A program made the translations under genes and the position numbers. From Geitlerinema sp. BBD 1991-9 (GTDB lineage: Bacteria; Cyanobacteriota; Cyanobacteriia; Cyanobacteriales; Geitlerinemataceae), in contig LWRO01000008.1 of the NCBI GenBank assembly GCA_001657325.1, positions 230,131-294,130 of the forward strand: a stretch of DNA of 64,000 nucleotides. The letters run 5' to 3'. The notes under the pieces are model-generated. The model was not told the origin of the DNA, ran no database searches, and saw only the letters and a list, made by a program, of their open reading frames with translations. Positions 8,107 to 18,634 of the stretch are shown here, one piece after another (position 1 is the first letter of the stretch; every line of letters starts with the position of its first letter).

Positions 8107-11100
8107 TTAAAGTACCATTTGCCAATTGAGTGCGATCGGTTTTTTGAACGTTTCGTTATCGAGTTCGCTCAGCCAAGATTCATCGTTTCCCACGATCGCA
8201 CCGGCAATTTTTTGTTTGTCTTCAATCGTTCGATCGATCTGTTCTTCAACAGTTCCCAAGGTCACGAACTTATGCACGAAAACGTTCTTCGTTTGGCCGA
8301 TCCGAAATGCTCGATCGGTGGCTTGATTTTCCACCGCCGGATTCCACCATCGATCGAAATGAAAGACGTGATTGGCTTTCGTCAGGGTAATTCCCACGCC
8401 GCCGGCTTTCAACGACAGAATAAACACCGAAGGTTCGATCTCGGGATCTTGAAATTCATCGATCGATCGTTCTCGCTGCTGTGGAGGCGTTCCACCGTGG
8501 AGATAATACGTATTAATATGTCGATCGTGTTTGAAGTATCGTTGCAAAGCCGATCCGATTTCTGTAAACTGCGTGAAAACTAACAGACTCTCGCCTTCCG
8601 AGATCGCTTCATCGACCATTTCTCCCAACCGCTTCAGTTTATGCGATCGACTGGGAGTAAATTCACTGTTATCTTGTAAAAACTGTCGAGGATGATTGCA
8701 GATTTGCTTGAGTCTCAGCAGTGTCGTGAAAATCAATCCTTTGCGTTGAATTCCTTCTGCGTCGTCCAACTCCTTCATCACGTTCTGTACCACAGCTTCA
8801 TACAGCGAGGCTTGTTCTTTCGTGAGGTTACAGTATTGTTTGTGTTCGACTTTGTCGGGCAAATCTTTAATGATTTGCGTATCGGTTTTCAAACGTCGTA
8901 AAATAAACGGTTGAACGAGTTTCTTGAGTACGCCAGACTTCAACGGGTTGTTGTCTTTTTGGATGGGCAGTTCAAAGGCTTTACGAAACTGATTTTCTTT
9001 GCCGAGATAACCTGGATTGAGAAAGTTGAAGATCGACCATAAGTCTAACAGTCGGTTTTCGACTGGTGTTCCCGTCAACGCCAGTCGAAAATTTGCTTTT
9101 AGCTTGAGTGTGGCTTTCGCTTGTGCGGCTTTGGGATTCTTAATATTTTGTGCTTCGTCGAGGACGACCCGATGCCATTGAATGTTTTGAAATAATTTTA
9201 AATCTTTGCGAATCAACGCGAAAGATGTAATCACAACATCTTGCTTCAAACTCGTTTTGATGATTTTTTTTTCGGTTTTAATTCGATCGATCCCTTGGTG
9301 AACTGCAATGCAAAGATGCGGCGCGAATTTTTCGATTTCTTTGCGCCAGTTACTCACGACTGAAGTCGGTGCAATTAAGAGGGTTGGAGCCACCTCTTCC
9401 AAAGTGTCTCGTTCTCCTAGCAATCTCGCGATGACTTGAATAGACTTTCCCAGCCCCATATCATCGGCGAGACAGCCGTTTAAACCGAGTTGTTCGAGAT
9501 ATTGTATCCAAGCAACGCCGCGTTTTTGATAGTCTCGCAGCATTCCGTGTAATTTTGAGGGGTTTTCGATCGGTTCGAGACGACTCGGATCGTGTAAATT
9601 CGCCATCATCGTGGCTAAGCTATCGTCCGGTTCGACTTCGATATCGGCTTCCGACTCGGAATTTTTCTGCATCAACTCTAGCAACGTCAGTTCCGGTTGC
9701 TCGTTTTGGTTCTTTTGCCAAAATTCGAGCATTTGCTGCATTTTCGATCGATCGATTTCAATCCATTCACCTCGAAACTGCACCAGTGGCGTTTTCACAT
9801 CGACTAATTGTTGCCATTCTTCCGGAGAGATCGCTTGGCTTCCAATGGCAAGTTCGTATCGATATTGAACGAGGTTCTGAAGTTGAAAGCGGCCTTTCCC
9901 ATCGTTGCGAGAACTGGCTTTAGAGGGGGAGGCTTTCAAGTGAATTTTAGCCTGCTGACGACCTTGAGGTGTCCACCAGGCGGGAACGATAACTTTATAT
10001 CCTGCATCTTCGAGAACCCAAGCACTTTCTTTTAAAAAGTCAAAGGCTTCTTGAAGCGTTAACGCACAACCGATGGGTTTATCCGTGTCCAATCCTTGCC
10101 AAAGTTTTGGATAGATTCGAGCGGCATATCCTAAGTGAATTAACAAGTCTCGCTCGACGTTTTGACTGAAGTGCTGTGGAACGGTTGCTCCAGTTTCTTC
10201 ATCGAGAAACCAATAGTCATCGAGTTCGAGTTTTAACGACGGATCTTGTCGAGAAGAAACGATAAATTTTAAAACCCAATCGTCAGGAGTTTGGGCGGAT
10301 GCTTCTCGGAGCTGGAAGCCAATGTAAAATGCAATTCGAGTGCGATCTCCAACGATTTTTTGCCTCCAACCCAGCCATTTTCGGTACTCTTGGAACGCTC
10401 GATCGTCTGTGGTGGGAATTTTGCTGTTTGACAGATGGAGACAACCCGACAAAAGCGGAGAGCTAGCCAGTTTTTTTTAAAATGTTGCGGGAATACTCAG
10501 CTCGTTGAGGATGTCGTTTAACAGACATTCTGAAAAATGACGCAGTAAGGTCTCTCGATCGAAAAAGGCGATCGAATCTCCCTCCGTTCCCAAACCTGAC
10601 GTACAAGCTAACGGCATTCGATCGATATAATCTTGCAATTCGTTGTCGTAGGTATGAGAAACGATTTCCCAAGTTGGATAAATTTCAAAAGACGACTTTT
10701 TCTTCTTCCCCTTTCCAGTCTGAATTTCCCGATATTTCAAGGCGGGAATATATTGGTCTTTCAATAGAATTTGTTTGAAAAATTGCGTGTAATAATACCA
10801 AAATAAGAGATCGCTGCCGATTTGTACGCTCGAATCGCTGTGAAGGCAAACAAAGTGAATGTCGTTGAGCCGTTTGACGATCGAGGTATCGGATTGATAA
10901 CAGTCGATCGACCATGCTTTCCACTGCGACGGTTCGGGGGGAGCCGTTTCGAGGTAGCGAGCGAGTTCGATCGAGGGTAGGGGTTCGGTATCCGTACTCG
11001 GAAGCACGAAATATTGAGGCGAAATGCGATGCTCGATTCGGACGTATCGATCTGGAACGATCGTCAACTCGTCCATCAAGAACGTTTGTAGCTCGCGTTT

Positions 11101-11244
11101 GAACAGATGAGCTGTATGTTGGTTTTCAGTCAGCGATTTCCGTCGTTTTTGCGGTGGCTCGATTTCTACCCACAGGTAAAACGCACCCTTTTGTACGAAT
11201 TCCTCTTCAACTTGAGGAATCCACGTACCGTGAAGAATTTTCAT
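8107..11244 (-). pseudogene. SNF2-family DNA translocase interrupted by in-frame TAA
   Basis: A HepA/Rad54-like SNF2 ATPase of about 1045 codons, broken by one TAA at 10477-10479 (codon 256). Sequence before it (MKILHGTWIP... to LNDILNELSIPATF) and after it (KKLASSPLLSGCLHL...) is in the same frame. Together they give the usual length and order of cyanobacterial SNF2 proteins, in which I recall a Glu or Gln at this point (GAA to TAA would be one change). The C-terminal part holds the ATPase: LADDMGLGKSIQ, DEAQNIK, and the helicase C motifs GGVGITLTKA and RAFRIGQTKNV. The N-terminal start at 11244 has a GAGGGGG site. A C-terminal protein could still be made from a TTG at 10452. It could also be a sequencing error. 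Confidence 0.8.
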
Positions 11245-11392
11245 GGTACACCCCCTCGTTAAGTGGATTGTTTCATCGAGCGATTCTACGATCGGCAGTT
11301 TGCTAATTTGAAAGCTGTTTTGAACGTAACCGGAGCAATTATCTGATCGTCTCCGTTCGAGCGTTGCTGTCTGTATCATAAGAGGCATTCGG

Positions 11393-11417
11393 AAGGCAGC
11401 GCTTTTCCGGCTGCCTT
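11393..11417. repeat. 8-bp hairpin between SNF2 and hydrolase genes
   Basis: AAGGCAGC and GCTGCCTT form a perfect 8-bp stem with a 9-base loop, followed by T residues on the plus strand. It sits downstream of the dienelactone hydrolase gene and upstream of the SNF2 start. It may end the hydrolase transcript, although the minus-strand copy lacks a T run. Confidence 0.4.
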
Positions 11418-11450
11418 TTCCTGGCAAGTTCGCGAAAAGATCGTTTCGAT

Positions 11451-12251
11451 CTAGTCGCGTTCGTTCAACACTTCGTCAAAAAACCGTTGCATCGTCGCCC
11501 AAGAGTCTCGATCGAGTTGCGGATCGTAAGCCGTCCCTTCAAACGGATCGTCGTTCGCCTTCGGATCGGTAAAACTGTGAACGGCATTGCCATACATTAC
11601 CATTTGCCAATCGACGTTGGCCGTTTGCATTTCGGTGATAAAAGCATTGACATCCTCAATGGGAACGAAGGGATCGTCAACCCCGTGTAGCACTAAAACG
11701 TGCCCTTGAATATTCGCTGCATCTGCGGGATCGGGCGTGTCGAGATTACCGTGGAAGCTGACGACGCCGGCGACGGACGCACCGCTGCGGGCGAGTTCGA
11801 GGACGGTTCCACCACCGAAACAGTAGCCGATGGCGGCGGTTCGATCGACCTCGGTCAGCGGATGTTGCTGTAAAAAGTCTAGTCCGGCGTTGGCTCTCGA
11901 TCGAAGTAACGCCCGATTTTCCCGGTACAACGTCGCCTGTGCGCTGGCTTCGTCGGTATTACTCGGGCGCACGCCTTGTCCGTAAATGTCCGTGGCGAGT
12001 GCGACATATCCCATTTCCGCCAGTTCGCGGGCCCGTTCTCGCTCGAAGTCTGTCAATCCCATCCAGGTGTGAACCACCATTACGCCCGCACGCGGTGTCG
12101 TTCTCGCGTCGTCGTAGGCGAGATAGCCTTCGAGAACGGTGTCGCCATCCCGGTATTCTACGATTTCCGTGCGAATTTCAGCCCATGCAGATTGAGGGGC
12201 AAGCAGTGCTACCAAGGTCGTTAACGTAACTGAAGCTAGAGAAGATTTCAT
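11451..12251 (-). CDS. Exported dienelactone hydrolase-family protein
   Basis: An alpha/beta hydrolase of the dienelactone hydrolase family with a signal peptide (MKSSLASVTLTTLVALLAPQ, cleavage after SAWA), so it is probably periplasmic. The catalytic triad is visible: Cys in GYCFGGG, Asp in HGVDDPFVP and His in GNAVHSF. The family opens lactone or ester bonds; the natural substrate of this cyanobacterial branch is unknown. I chose the ATG at 12251 because the 9 extra residues from an upstream in-frame start (12278) would precede the signal peptide. Confidence 0.85.
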   Translation of the reverse strand: MKSSLASVTLTTLVALLAPQSAWAEIRTEIVEYRDGDTVLEGYLAYDDARTTPRAGVMVVHTWMGLTDFERERARELAEMGYVALATDIYGQGVRPSNTDEASAQATLYRENRALLRSRANAGLDFLQQHPLTEVDRTAAIGYCFGGGTVLELARSGASVAGVVSFHGNLDTPDPADAANIQGHVLVLHGVDDPFVPIEDVNAFITEMQTANVDWQMVMYGNAVHSFTDPKANDDPFEGTAYDPQLDRDSWATMQRFFDEVLNERD

Positions 12252-12327
12252 CGTTCGTGTTCTCGATCGCGCGTGCATCGATATTATCGAAGATCGATCG
12301 AACGGTGGCGCACTCTTTTCAGACTGC

Positions 12328-13974
12328 TCACTTCTCGCTCGAAATTTTCACAAAGATATCGTAGCGACTGCTACGTTCGTCGAGGATACCCGCCCGAACG
12401 CCGATCGAATCGATCGCATCGACAATTGCCTGTCGGTCGTCGGGAAAGCGAGGCAGGAAGAGGTTCGTCTCCCCTTGGGAATCGGTTAAATTGACGAAAA
12501 ACAAGCCGTTGCTGGGGTCGGGTTGGCGAGGGACAACCTCCTGAAACAATGACGTGCGAGCGAGGCTTTCGCTAGGTTGGGGAAGGAGGCGGGAAGTGAC
12601 GGGAACGCCGACGCTGAAAAACGCCACGCCGTTATCCACCCAACCGTGGCTCACGTCTAAACCCTTACGTCGCGTGTCCCAGTGAACGACGGGAAATCCT
12701 TCGACCTCTCGTTCTTCGATGTTGAACTCGTACTTTTCGGCAACGGCTCGATCGAGTTTTCTAAAAAACGATTCGGCCGCATTGCGATCGCCGACTTGTA
12801 CCATCAATACCAACGCCTGCGGAAACATGACATCTTCCTCATCCAGAGTGGGAACGATGGCGAAGGCAAATTCTCCCGTCATCCAAGACAGCAGTTCGGA
12901 ATCGAGATCGATCCCGACCGTTTGTTGTAACGCCGTCCGCAACCAACCCACATCGAGGGGTAACAGGGGGTTGGCTTGCGCGTTTTGTAAATAATCCTGC
13001 CAAATTCGATTGAGGTTCGACCCCGCAATCGCCAACTGGGTTTCGGCGGGAAGTCGATCGATTGTCGTCGGGGGCGAGTTTCCTTCAACATCGAAGGTCG
13101 TTTGAGAATCCGAATCCAGCCAAGAGAGACTTTGCAAGCGAATACCGTCGTTTTCCAAAGTGACGGCTGTGGCGATACCTTGGGTTTCGACGTTGGCTAA
13201 TGCTTCGACATCGATCGAACGGGTAGACGTTTCTGCGGCCGACTCGAGTGCCGCAGGCACGTTGACGAACGCGTAGATAAATGGATTGGCGACGTTGAGG
13301 TTCGACCAAGCGCGGTTGTAACCGGGCATCGAAGCGATCGAGGCGTTTTGCTTGTAGGCATCGATGGCGCGATCGATCGCAACGGGGTCGGTCGTAACGA
13401 CGACGAAGTTTCGATCGACGAGTGCCATTGAGTAGTGCATCTCATCGCTTTCCCGCTCGCGTATCGTAATACCTTTATAAGTGCGTTCCGTCCAAGCCGG
13501 TGCCGTTTCCTCACCGTTCGCCAACTGTCGGGCCCGGTTGAGATTCTTCACGGGGAGGACGAACACGGTGGCAAAGTCGACTTGGATCTTGTCCGCTTCA
13601 GTCGGTCGGTCTGGCGTAATTGGGGATGGGGGAAGTAACGCAACCGTGATGCGATCGCCAACCCAAGGCTGAATGTCTGCGCGATAGTTGTACCCGCTTT
13701 CTTTCAACAGACGATCTTGAAGTTGCGTCAGTCGATCTTGAAAGAGTTTTTGGCTGTCCGGCGTACCGTAGCCATCGAGTTGTTGCCATCGATCGGGCGC
13801 AGTGGAAACAGATACCGCCATTAATGCGTCTTGGGGAACGAGGCGCGAGCCAACCACTGCTGCATTTTCTGAGGGTTTACGGGCGAGTACCCAATAGGAG
13901 ATACCGCCACCGAAAACCAGGAGTGCGGCGACACCCAAAACGCGCCAAGGGGGGGATTTCCGAAGTTTTATCAT
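12328..13974 (-). CDS. DUF3352 domain protein
   Basis: A 548-residue protein with an N-terminal hydrophobic helix (VLGVAALLVFGGGISYWVLA) and a large periplasmic part. Segments such as LVPQDALMAVSVSTAP, LTQLQDRLLKESGYNY and ADIQPWVGDRITVALLP are the pattern I know from cyanobacterial DUF3352 proteins, whose function is unknown. The start is taken at the ATG of MIKLRKSPPW (13974); an in-frame GTG lies 12 bases upstream and neither has a strong ribosome-binding site. The gene lies 76 bases upstream of the hydrolase gene on the same strand and may share its transcript. Confidence 0.78.
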   Translation of the reverse strand: MIKLRKSPPWRVLGVAALLVFGGGISYWVLARKPSENAAVVGSRLVPQDALMAVSVSTAPDRWQQLDGYGTPDSQKLFQDRLTQLQDRLLKESGYNYRADIQPWVGDRITVALLPPSPITPDRPTEADKIQVDFATVFVLPVKNLNRARQLANGEETAPAWTERTYKGITIRERESDEMHYSMALVDRNFVVVTTDPVAIDRAIDAYKQNASIASMPGYNRAWSNLNVANPFIYAFVNVPAALESAAETSTRSIDVEALANVETQGIATAVTLENDGIRLQSLSWLDSDSQTTFDVEGNSPPTTIDRLPAETQLAIAGSNLNRIWQDYLQNAQANPLLPLDVGWLRTALQQTVGIDLDSELLSWMTGEFAFAIVPTLDEEDVMFPQALVLMVQVGDRNAAESFFRKLDRAVAEKYEFNIEEREVEGFPVVHWDTRRKGLDVSHGWVDNGVAFFSVGVPVTSRLLPQPSESLARTSLFQEVVPRQPDPSNGLFFVNLTDSQGETNLFLPRFPDDRQAIVDAIDSIGVRAGILDERSSRYDIFVKISSEK

Positions 13975-14267
13975 AAGGAATACCACTGGCGAAACGCTGA
14001 CGGTACGAACGATGCCTTTGTCACTTTATCAGGATTTTCAAAATTCGATCGACCGCATTGTCTAACCGGATACAACAGCAACACTCAAACGAGCCAAACT
14101 CGCTTGGCATCAGGGGTATTGGTGAAGCGCCCTCACGGGAACTTTAAAAAACCAGGGGAACCATGAAGATTAAGCAAATCTAGGGGGGGAAACAAGACAC
14201 CTCCAAAAAGCATCTCATATGATTGGAATCAAAGGGCTGACTTGTAAAGCTACGAAGAGCGCCAACC
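13975..14267. other. Leader region before the sugar transferase gene
   Basis: A 293-base gap between divergent genes. Its second half has two G-rich blocks (AGGGGAACC near 14152 and a run of seven G at 14183-14189). These suggest a structured leader for the sugar transferase, but I could not fold it into a known riboswitch class. Confidence 0.3.
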
Positions 14268-14954
14268 GTGACTACGACACTGCCTTCGCAACTCACTTCG
14301 TTCGAACAACACCAACCCACTGGTGTTGAGGCATTCTCGGAACCCATCCATCCGTCCGTGAACAGCCGCCTCAAACGCGCCCTCGACATCGCTGGTGCGA
14401 TCGTCGGTCTGGGTCTCACTTCAATTGTTGCTGTTCCCGTTGCAATCGCTACACAATTATCGGACCCCGGTCCGATTTTGTACAGTCAGATTCGCTGTGG
14501 CTACAAAGGGAAGCCGTTTCGGATTTGGAAGTTCCGGTCGATGGTTGTCGATGCCGATCGGAAAAAGCACTTGGTTGAAAACCAAGCCAGCGGGTTTATC
14601 TTTAAAAACGAAAACGATCCGCGGATTACTCCCATCGGTCGCTTCCTTCGCCGCACGAGTCTAGACGAGCTGCCTCAATTCTGGAACGTGCTTCTCGGCG
14701 ATATGACGCTCGTGGGAACCCGCCCCCCGACCCCTGACGAAGTCGAACGCTATAACGCCCACCACTGGCGGCGTTTGGATGTTAAACCCGGCATTACTGG
14801 GGAATGGCAAGTCAACGGTCGATCTTCTGTCAAAGACTTTGAAGACATCATCGAGATGGATCTCGAATATCAGAAGAAATGGTCGGTTCTCTACGATTTA
14901 AAACTCGTCTTCAAAACGATTACCGTCGTGTTTAAAGGTAGCGGTGCGTGCTAA
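14268..14954 (+). CDS. Polyprenyl-phosphate sugar-1-phosphate transferase
   Basis: A bacterial sugar transferase (initiating phosphoglycosyltransferase, WcaJ/EpsL type) that loads the first sugar phosphate onto undecaprenyl phosphate for exopolysaccharide assembly. It has one hydrophobic re-entrant helix (ALDIAGAIVGLGLTSIVAVP), then KFRSMVVDAD, RRTSLDELPQFWNVLLGDM and VGTRPPTPDEVERY, all family hallmarks, ending in KPGITGEWQVNGRS. The catalytic Asp-Glu pair is in LDELPQ. The start is GTG with a weak GAAGAG site. At 228 residues it is the short, single-helix form. Gene symbol is left open because many paralogs exist. Confidence 0.9.
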   Translation: MTTTLPSQLTSFEQHQPTGVEAFSEPIHPSVNSRLKRALDIAGAIVGLGLTSIVAVPVAIATQLSDPGPILYSQIRCGYKGKPFRIWKFRSMVVDADRKKHLVENQASGFIFKNENDPRITPIGRFLRRTSLDELPQFWNVLLGDMTLVGTRPPTPDEVERYNAHHWRRLDVKPGITGEWQVNGRSSVKDFEDIIEMDLEYQKKWSVLYDLKLVFKTITVVFKGSGAC

Positions 14955-15018
14955 TTCGAGCTTTGTTTCTCGGGTGCGTCGATCTACCGTCTGACTTTCG
15001 ATCGAATGTTATCAAAGA

Positions 15019-15040
15019 CCTGCCATCGGGCGGGTTTTTT
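15019..15040 (+). terminator. Rho-independent terminator after sugar transferase
   Basis: CCTGCC pairs with GGCGGG around a short loop and is followed by six T. It lies 65 bases after the sugar transferase stop on the same strand. Confidence 0.65.
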
Positions 15041-15110
15041 AATATCTAATCCCAATTTTTAGGATGTTTGAGATGGGTTTAGGCTTTTTGAAGTATTCTC
15101 AAAAATTATT

Positions 15111-15250
15111 GGGTTCTCTTGGAATTGCGGTGGTATTGGGTTGCTTACAATACCAATATCGTTGTCGGGGCGAACGGCCGTTCGCCCCAACGTCAAGGGT
15201 TTTGGAGCCTCATAAACTCGGCTTATCACCCTAACTCCAATAGACCCAAT
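15111..15250 (-). repeat. Dispersed palindromic repeat, copy 1
   Basis: About 140 bases that match, in opposite orientation, the stretch at 32347-32482 at roughly 85 percent by eye. The core is a 22-base perfect palindrome at 15167-15188 (GGGGCGAACGGCC and its complement). Matching flanks include CCAAAACCCTTG and GCAACCCAATACCACC on the minus strand. It encodes nothing I can see. Confidence 0.8.
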
Positions 15251-15372
15251 TATTTTGAATTCAGTTAGTTTTAAAACTCTAAAGCCATCACATCAAAAAT
15301 TCCAAACACATAAAAATATATCGTGATGAAGTCCCGATCGAGGAGAGACAAAACTCAGCCACGATCGAGCCT

Positions 15373-15404
15373 CTGTCGGGACGTTGCAGACAACGTCCCG
15401 ACAG
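15373..15404 (-). terminator. Strong hairpin downstream of glmM
   Basis: CTGTCGGGACGTTG and its exact complement form a 14-bp stem around a CAGA loop, about 30 bases after the glmM stop. There is no immediate T run, so it may be a terminator or a 3'-end stabilising hairpin, or a repeat. Confidence 0.5.
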
Positions 15405-15436
15405 CGTTTCTCTGAACCGACTTCAGCAACACCGAG

Positions 15437-16873
15437 TCAACCAACCAGATGTTGGCGAACGGCGAGAACGAGGCGATCGGCCCAACGATCGGCGAGTTCG
15501 GCGTGGGCGGCTTCGACCATCACGCGAATCACGGGTTCGGTTCCCGACGCGCGAACCAACACCCGCCCTAAGTCGCCCATAGCGGTTTTCGCGTGTTCGA
15601 TCGCAGCTTGTAAGGGAGCGCAATGTTGCCAGTTCAAGCGCAGTTCTCGATCTTCGACTCGCACGTTTCGCAGCAGTTGCGGATAGGTTTGAAAACTACC
15701 ATCGACCAAATCCGACAGGGGATTTTGACGGCGTTTGACTAACGCCGCTAGGTGCAACGCCGTCATCAAACCGTCTCCACTGACGCCGTAGTGACTGCAA
15801 ATCACGTGTCCTGACTGCTCGCCTCCTAACGTCGCACCCGTGCGTTGCATTTCCGCGTGAACGTATCGATCGCCGACAGGGGTACGAACGAGTTTTCCAC
15901 CTTGGCGTTCCCAGGCTTTCTCAAATCCCAGGTTGGCCATAACCGTAGAGACGATCGAATTCTCGGGAAGTTGCCCCGTCTGACGCAGGTGTTGTCCCCA
16001 TAAATAAAGGATGTAGTCGCCATCGATCGAACGGCCGCGTCCGTCAACAGCCAAAACGCGATCGGCATCGCCATCGAAGGCAAACCCGAGATCGGCGTGA
16101 CGCTCGAGAACCGCCGCCTGCAAGGCTTCCAAGTGTGTCGAACCGCAGTTGACGTTAATTCGATCGCCATCGGGTCGATCGTGCAGACAAACGACATCGG
16201 CATCCAAAGCCCGGAATGCCTTCGGGGCAACGTCACAGGCAGCACCCCAGGCTAAATCTAAAACAATTCGCATTCCTCGGAAATCGAGATCGCCGTTGAG
16301 GGGGGTTTGCAGGGCGTTCAGATAACGATTGACGAGTTCGGAGCGGCTGTAGTGATGTCCCCAAGCCTCACTCGTCAGTGGGTCGAGTTGTCCTCGAATT
16401 CCCGCTTCAACTCGCTTTTGCAAGTCACCCGAAAGCTTCGCACCGTCTGCGCCGAAAAATTTAATCCCGTTATCGCCGGGGGGGTTGTGGCTGGCGGAAA
16501 CCATGACGCCTCCAATGGCTTCAGAGGCATGGGTGAGATAAGCAACGCAAGGCGTCGGACACAAACCGAGATCCCACACTTCTAAACCCGCAGCTGTTAA
16601 TCCTGCTGAGAGCGCCATTGCTAACATACTGCTCGAGTTGCGCGAATCTTGCCCGAGAACGATCGATCCCGTGCCATAGTTGTCTCGCAACACCTGTCCC
16701 GCCCAGAATCCCACTTGAAGCGCGAGGGGGGCATCGAGCAGATCGCCCACTTGACCTCGAATGCCGTCCGTTCCGAACAGAGGCGACTTGGGTAGCGACA
16801 GCGAACTCTTTGCGAATGTCGATCGAGCCGTTGTCGCGTTGTCAGATTGTCGAACAGCCGGAGACATGACCAT
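15437..16873 (-). CDS. glmM: Phosphoglucosamine mutase
   Basis: GlmM converts glucosamine-6-phosphate to glucosamine-1-phosphate on the way to UDP-N-acetylglucosamine, for peptidoglycan and polysaccharides. Visible motifs are [13 protein letters not shown] at the N-terminus, the phosphoserine loop [16 protein letters not shown], the metal loop [14 protein letters not shown], the sugar-binding GGEQSGHVI, and [15 protein letters not shown] near the C-terminus. Length 478 is slightly above the usual 445-460, through an N-terminal tail of about 30 residues. Starts at 16873 or 16867 are equally possible. It lies downstream of two glycosyltransferase genes on the same strand. Confidence 0.93.
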   Translation of the reverse strand: MVMSPAVRQSDNATTARSTFAKSSLSLPKSPLFGTDGIRGQVGDLLDAPLALQVGFWAGQVLRDNYGTGSIVLGQDSRNSSSMLAMALSAGLTAAGLEVWDLGLCPTPCVAYLTHASEAIGGVMVSASHNPPGDNGIKFFGADGAKLSGDLQKRVEAGIRGQLDPLTSEAWGHHYSRSELVNRYLNALQTPLNGDLDFRGMRIVLDLAWGAACDVAPKAFRALDADVVCLHDRPDGDRINVNCGSTHLEALQAAVLERHADLGFAFDGDADRVLAVDGRGRSIDGDYILYLWGQHLRQTGQLPENSIVSTVMANLGFEKAWERQGGKLVRTPVGDRYVHAEMQRTGATLGGEQSGHVICSHYGVSGDGLMTALHLAALVKRRQNPLSDLVDGSFQTYPQLLRNVRVEDRELRLNWQHCAPLQAAIEHAKTAMGDLGRVLVRASGTEPVIRVMVEAAHAELADRWADRLVLAVRQHLVG

Positions 16874-16948
16874 AGTTTTATCGAGTCACTCCACACAAAA
16901 CACACTCAACAGGAGAATAGCACGACCTCGTAGAATCCGAAGCTGACC

Positions 16949-18601
16949 TTAAGGCGAGGCGCGAGGGGGACTTCGCCGAAAAATGGTGACTTCGGGATTG
17001 ATTTTATTAAAGTTCCCGGTGGCGTATCGGAGATCGGCGATCGCCACAAATGGCTCGATATGTAATAGGTTCCAAAGCGGCTGGCTTTGGTATTGAAAAA
17101 CTTTTTTGTAATCGAGTTGTTCTCGATTGAGGCGAACAAACAGGTGTTTCTTGGGGGTCTCGTGTAAAAATAGATTTTCGTTAAATAAACTGGTGGTTAC
17201 AATATATTCGGGTTGCTCGTTCAAAACCTGTTCGACATCTTTCAAAATAGGCATTTCACCGAATTTTAACACCTCAGATCTGGGCAGAAAGCGAGTTGTG
17301 CCGATTCCCATAACTGAGGTATTAAGTGGGAACGACTCGTTCATCCAATGCTCGGCAGCGTAGCGGGAATCTTGAATCATCAAGGTGTTGACGGAAGATC
17401 CGTAAAAGAAAGAGTATGTAAAAATAAGACAAATGATGGTTTTGATAAGTTTTCGTTTTTTGGGAAGCTGCAATAAGCGATAGCAAGCTTCACCCGCGAA
17501 AAGAGATAAGACAGCACAGATGGGTAGCAAAAAACGGTCTCTTGAATAGATGATAACGCTTAGAAAAGTTATATAATAGGATGCGACAGGTACGAGCAAG
17601 AATAGATGAATTTTATATTTTGGGATTTTTTGAAATTTCAAGATTGCGATCGATAAGCCCAGAGCTACGAGAATCAAGATGGGAATACCCAATGAAAAAG
17701 TCAGATCGGATAGGGTTCGATCGAGCAATCTAAAATGCTCGATAATATTATGTTGGGGGCGAGACAATAAATCTCCACTATTGTAACTTCCAGTGCCAGT
17801 TAAATAATTTAAATGTTTTAAAAATCCCGACCAATTAAATAGGAGATTCTGAAAAACAACAAACAGCCCCAATCCCGTTACCATGGGTAGATAAATGCGA
17901 CGATCGAGGATTAAAGAAATTGGAGAATAGTACGATCGAGATTGTTTTTGATGTCGATATAAATCGAACAACAAAAATAAAGTCGTTAAGACATATAATC
18001 CGTAAGCCTGATCCTTCGTGCAAACTGATACTGTCGCTGCTATGGCGAATCCTAAATAGTCTCGCAAACGATGTGTTTTTAAGATTTTAATATAAAACCA
18101 CAAAGACAGGCAAAACCAGAAGACATAAGGAACATCGGGATTGACGATTTTCGAGTAATAAAGGGTTGTTGGCAGCAGCGCAAAACTCAAAGCGGCAAAT
18201 AAAGCGCTACTTTTTGACGAAATTTCTCGCCCACATTGATAAACGAGATAAACCGATCCAACTCCCATCAAGACACTCACAAATCGATTGACGAAATACA
18301 TAAAACCATAAACTTTTAGATCGTAAAAATCCAGAAGTTTTAGCTTGGAGAGAACATAAACCGGCGCATAAGTCAAGCTGAGCAAATAGTAGTGAAGTGG
18401 CGGATATTTATCATGCCATCCCTGTGAAAATCTAACATCTATTCCGTCCCAGACCTTATAAGGCGGTATTTCATCCATCGCCCAGCCCCCTTTACTCGGC
18501 AATCCCCACCACATCCCGCAGACGTTTAAAATTAAACTCAAAACGCATATGACGACAATCGGGTCGGACAGAAAGGATTTACTGAAGCTATTTTTCGACA
18601 T
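16949..18601 (-). CDS. GT39/ArnT-like membrane glycosyltransferase
   Basis: A 550-residue polytopic membrane protein of the dolichyl-phosphate-mannose mannosyltransferase (PMT/ArnT, GT39-like) superfamily. After the first helix it has the family's acidic loop (GGWAMDEIPPYKVWDG) and WHDKYPPLHYYLLSL, then about ten more helices and a C-terminal periplasmic domain. These enzymes move a sugar from a polyprenyl carrier to a lipid, glycan or protein outside the membrane. The acceptor here is unknown. It follows the GT4 gene by 33 bases and precedes glmM by 75, suggesting one surface-glycan operon. Confidence 0.75.
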   Translation of the reverse strand: MSKNSFSKSFLSDPIVVICVLSLILNVCGMWWGLPSKGGWAMDEIPPYKVWDGIDVRFSQGWHDKYPPLHYYLLSLTYAPVYVLSKLKLLDFYDLKVYGFMYFVNRFVSVLMGVGSVYLVYQCGREISSKSSALFAALSFALLPTTLYYSKIVNPDVPYVFWFCLSLWFYIKILKTHRLRDYLGFAIAATVSVCTKDQAYGLYVLTTLFLLFDLYRHQKQSRSYYSPISLILDRRIYLPMVTGLGLFVVFQNLLFNWSGFLKHLNYLTGTGSYNSGDLLSRPQHNIIEHFRLLDRTLSDLTFSLGIPILILVALGLSIAILKFQKIPKYKIHLFLLVPVASYYITFLSVIIYSRDRFLLPICAVLSLFAGEACYRLLQLPKKRKLIKTIICLIFTYSFFYGSSVNTLMIQDSRYAAEHWMNESFPLNTSVMGIGTTRFLPRSEVLKFGEMPILKDVEQVLNEQPEYIVTTSLFNENLFLHETPKKHLFVRLNREQLDYKKVFQYQSQPLWNLLHIEPFVAIADLRYATGNFNKINPEVTIFRRSPPRASP

Positions 18602-18634
18602 TTCTCTATGCGAGGTTTGTTTTTGGCACGTCCA

